Part shown: positions 62,042-64,000 of the stretch, one piece after another
Layout: the number at the start of each line of letters is the position of its first letter
Position numbering within the stretch: position 1 is the stretch's first letter
Assembly (NCBI RefSeq): GCF_026341515.1
Contig: NZ_JAPEOK010000001.1
Span: 868,001 to 932,000 of the forward strand
Length of the DNA stretch: 64,000 bases
Direction of reading: 5' to 3'
Source of the DNA: Streptomyces sp. NBC_00878
GTDB taxonomy: Bacteria; Actinomycetota; Actinomycetes; Streptomycetales; Streptomycetaceae
Translations under genes and position numbers: made by a program
Notes under the pieces: model-generated
What the model was told of the DNA's origin: nothing
Seen by the model: only the letters and a program-made list of their open reading frames with translations
Databases searched by the model: none

Positions 62042-62886
62042 GGACCGTCCAAGATTTTCCAGAGCGTCTGGACGTCGCCCGGTTCCAAGGTGATCCCGAA
62101 GATCTCCTCGGGAGCGGAAAGCAGCTCGTCCACATCGAGTTCCCGGAAGGTCGCCGGCTCTGCGGGACGTATTTCCGTGAGAGTGCTGCCGGCGAGGAGG
62201 TGCCTCACTTCGGGCTGTGTGCGCTGGAGGACCATCCGTTGGTTGAACGGCGAGCGCGGATGCGTGAGGCAGAAGTGGTTGAGGAGCTCGAAGTCCGACG
62301 GATAGCGCACGTCCGTGGTGAAGCCGTAGAGCTCCAGCGGTCCCTCCGGCCGCAGGAACCGCAGCACGTGTTCACCGGTCGGCTCTCGCACGAGATCGAA
62401 CGACCAGTCGCCGTCCAGCCGCGCGTTCTCCGCGAGCTGGATCGGCTCGTGCGGCCCGTAGGCGCCGAAACTCACGTCGTGGAGCCAGCGTTCGCCGTCG
62501 AGCTCCACGCACAGGGCCACGTGCAGGGCCGGCCCGAACTTGCTCCCGGTGCGGATCCGCGTCCTGCCGGCGAACGCCGTGAACGTGAACCCGATGCGGT
62601 CCAGCACGGCCGCCATCAGCACGACCTGTTCCAGACACCAGCCGCCGCGGCCCTGCCGCACGATTTTCTCCTGGACGCTGTCCAGGTCCAGCGGCACCGC
62701 CGTGCGCCCGAGCAGCGCGTCGAGGTTGTCGAAGGCGATCGCGTCGACGTGGGCGGTGTGCAGGCCCCGCAGCGTGGAGAGGTCCACAGCCACGTCGCCC
62801 TGGTAACCCACGCGGGTCAGGTAGGCGTCCAGGTCGACGCCATTCCCCTGCCACATCGAATCTGTCACACGTGGCTCATCGTTCAT
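62038..62886 (-). CDS. Arylamine N-acetyltransferase-family enzyme
   Basis: The 282-residue NAT-fold protein has a Cys-His-Asp triad: Cys84 in G-G-W-C-L-E-Q, His122 in L-H-V-A-L-C-V, and Asp137 in L-H-D-V-S-F-G. NATs acetylate arylamines; RifF-like members form amides and release polyketides. Beside PABA genes it could acylate an aminobenzoate, protect the host from arylamines, or join two halves of a product. It overlaps pabAB and the UbiA gene by four bases each. Confidence 0.87.
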   Translation of the reverse strand: MNDEPRVTDSMWQGNGVDLDAYLTRVGYQGDVAVDLSTLRGLHTAHVDAIAFDNLDALLGRTAVPLDLDSVQEKIVRQGRGGWCLEQVVLMAAVLDRIGFTFTAFAGRTRIRTGSKFGPALHVALCVELDGERWLHDVSFGAYGPHEPIQLAENARLDGDWSFDLVREPTGEHVLRFLRPEGPLELYGFTTDVRYPSDFELLNHFCLTHPRSPFNQRMVLQRTQPEVRHLLAGSTLTEIRPAEPATFRELDVDELLSAPEEIFGITLEPGDVQTLWKILDGP

Positions 62887-63779
62887 GTGAACTGCCCGGC
62901 GACCACGGCCGCGAGAATGATCCAGCCGAAGTAGGTGTTGGCGACAAAGGTGTCCCAGCACGATTTCGGATCATCCAGGTCCACGCGTACGACCAGATAG
63001 GACAGAAAGATTCCCGCGAGCACGACGATCAGGTAGAACGCCCACCCGATCGGCGTCCGGGAACCGGCCCACAGCACGCCGCCGACGCTGAGCACGAGGA
63101 AACTCGCCAGCCACGCCTTTGTGGCCTTGCCGAACAGCAGAGCGGAAGACTTGACACCGATGTTCCGGTCGTACTCCTTGTCCTGATGGGAGTAGATCGC
63201 GTCGTGAATCAGCGTCCAGAAGGCCCCGCAGGCGTACAGGCCGTACACCGTGAGCGGGTAGTCGGCGCTCCCGGTCACCGCCGTCCAGCCGATCAGCACG
63301 TAGACGCTCATCACCAGCGCCAGGAACGCCGAGGGCCAGAAGAAGATGCGCTTCATGTAGGGGTAGGCGACGATCAGCGGGTACGAGGCCGCGGCGACGA
63401 GGGCTGTCTCCACGTTCGCCACCGCCAGGACCAGCAGTGCGACCACGGCCTGTGCGGCGGCGAACAGGAGTGCGTTCCCGACGCTGATCGTCCCCGACGC
63501 GACAGGACGCGACACGGTGCGGGCGACTCGGGCGTCGACGTCCTTGTCGACCACGTCGTTGACCGCGCAGGCCGCGCCGCGCACCAGCACCGCGGCGACA
63601 GCGACCACCACCACCGTCAGCAGGTCTGGTCGTTGCCCGGAGGCGAGGACGACGGCCCACAGCCCTGGAAGCAGGTAGAGCACGTACCCCGTAGGCCTGT
63701 CCAGTCGCATCAACAGGAGATATGCGCGGACTGAATTCGGGCTCTTCGTTACTACGCCGGTAGATATCTTGTGCAGCAT
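62883..63779 (-). CDS. UbiA-family aromatic prenyltransferase
   Basis: The 298-residue membrane protein has about eight helices and both Asp-rich prenyl-diphosphate motifs: N-D-V-V-D-K-D-V-D (residues 74-82) and Y-S-H-Q-D-K-E-Y-D (196-204). UbiA attaches a polyprenyl chain ortho to the hydroxyl of 4-hydroxybenzoate. Here, inside a PABA/AurF cluster, an aminobenzoate or nitro- or hydroxylaminobenzoate is the likely acceptor. No menaquinone or ubiquinone gene is adjacent. ATG 63779 lies 10 nt after the P450 gene. Confidence 0.87.
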   Translation of the reverse strand: MLHKISTGVVTKSPNSVRAYLLLMRLDRPTGYVLYLLPGLWAVVLASGQRPDLLTVVVVAVAAVLVRGAACAVNDVVDKDVDARVARTVSRPVASGTISVGNALLFAAAQAVVALLVLAVANVETALVAAASYPLIVAYPYMKRIFFWPSAFLALVMSVYVLIGWTAVTGSADYPLTVYGLYACGAFWTLIHDAIYSHQDKEYDRNIGVKSSALLFGKATKAWLASFLVLSVGGVLWAGSRTPIGWAFYLIVVLAGIFLSYLVVRVDLDDPKSCWDTFVANTYFGWIILAAVVAGQFT

Positions 63780-63789
63780 CAGGATCCAA

Positions 63790-64000
63790 TCACCATGTCA
63801 CCGGAAGTTGGATCAACCCGCCGATCAGCGTGTTGTGGCGCAGCCTCAGCTCCTCTACACCGACAGCCAGCCGCATGGTCGGGAATCGTGCGACGAGCTG
63901 GGCGAGCACCACCTGCAGCTGCATCCGGGCCAGCGTCGCGCCGACGCAGTAGTGGGCACCGTGCCCGAACATGAGGCTGTCCGTGGTGTCGCGAGTGACA
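63790..64000 (-). CDS. Cytochrome P450, C-terminal part (continues beyond the window)
   Basis: Only the last 69 codons are in the window. They contain the heme-thiolate loop F-G-H-G-A-H-Y-C-V-G-A-T-L-A-R with the Cys ligand, and the usual tail (V-L-A-Q-L-V-A-R-F-P...L-P-V). The frame is open to the window edge, so the protein starts outside. It is the last gene seen upstream of the prenyltransferase and PABA operon and probably oxidises the same product. Confidence 0.88.
   Translation of the reverse strand, partial: VTRDTTDSLMFGHGAHYCVGATLARMQLQVVLAQLVARFPTMRLAVGVEELRLRHNTLIGGLIQLPVTW

Overview
The base composition, the GC-rich third codon positions, the frequent GTG and TTG starts and the gene types point to a Streptomyces or a close relative. 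Most genes are catabolic, secreted or specialised-metabolism genes, so this looks like accessory (arm-type) chromosome. I saw no rRNA or tRNA gene and no CRISPR array.

Positions 1-12.5 kb hold a leftward aromatic-ring catabolic block. It contains an extradiol dioxygenase, an aldehyde dehydrogenase, an FAA hydrolase, a small VOC protein, an alpha/beta hydrolase, a GlcG/HbpS-like protein and a MetE-like protein. A LysR regulator and a sugar-type (CUT2) ABC importer linked to a carboxymuconolactone-decarboxylase-like protein lie upstream. Between the hydrolase and the GlcG-like gene is a chain of four nine-codon minicistrons joined by ATGA overlaps. Positions 12.5-19.1 kb hold a second aromatic module: a secreted carboxylesterase, a catechol 2,3-dioxygenase-like protein and the gallate/4-oxalomesaconate lower pathway (galD, galC, galB), with a GntR regulator and two near-identical candidate operators.

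Positions 19.2-24.4 kb hold a flavin electron-transfer set (ApbE, a protein with two FMN-binding domains, a ferric-reductase-like membrane protein) divergent from a two-component system. Positions 24.4-41.6 kb look like an arabinan or galactofuranoside utilisation region: two secreted GH43 enzymes, a 1738-residue protein with two GH43 domains, a YtfQRT-YjfF-type furanose importer and a LacI regulator. A few unrelated genes are interspersed.

Positions 42.2-52.7 kb hold a two-gene Tc (ABC) toxin-like locus: an unusually short TcA-like protein with a TTA codon at position 6, followed by a fused TcB/TcC (SpvB-RHS) protein ending in membrane segments and an HEAGH metallopeptidase-like motif. An IS630-family element sits exactly in the stop codon of the RHS gene, inside a CTAG target. 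It separates the gene from what was probably its terminator.

Positions 53-56.7 kb hold small oxidoreductase, hydrolase and MarR genes and a decayed zinc alcohol dehydrogenase. Positions 56.7-64 kb are the edge of a specialised-metabolite cluster built on p-aminobenzoate: DAHP synthase, AurF-type N-oxygenase, PabC, fused PabAB (with a TTA codon), an arylamine N-acetyltransferase-like enzyme, a UbiA prenyltransferase and a truncated P450. The predicted product is an N-oxidised and possibly prenylated or acylated aminobenzoate.
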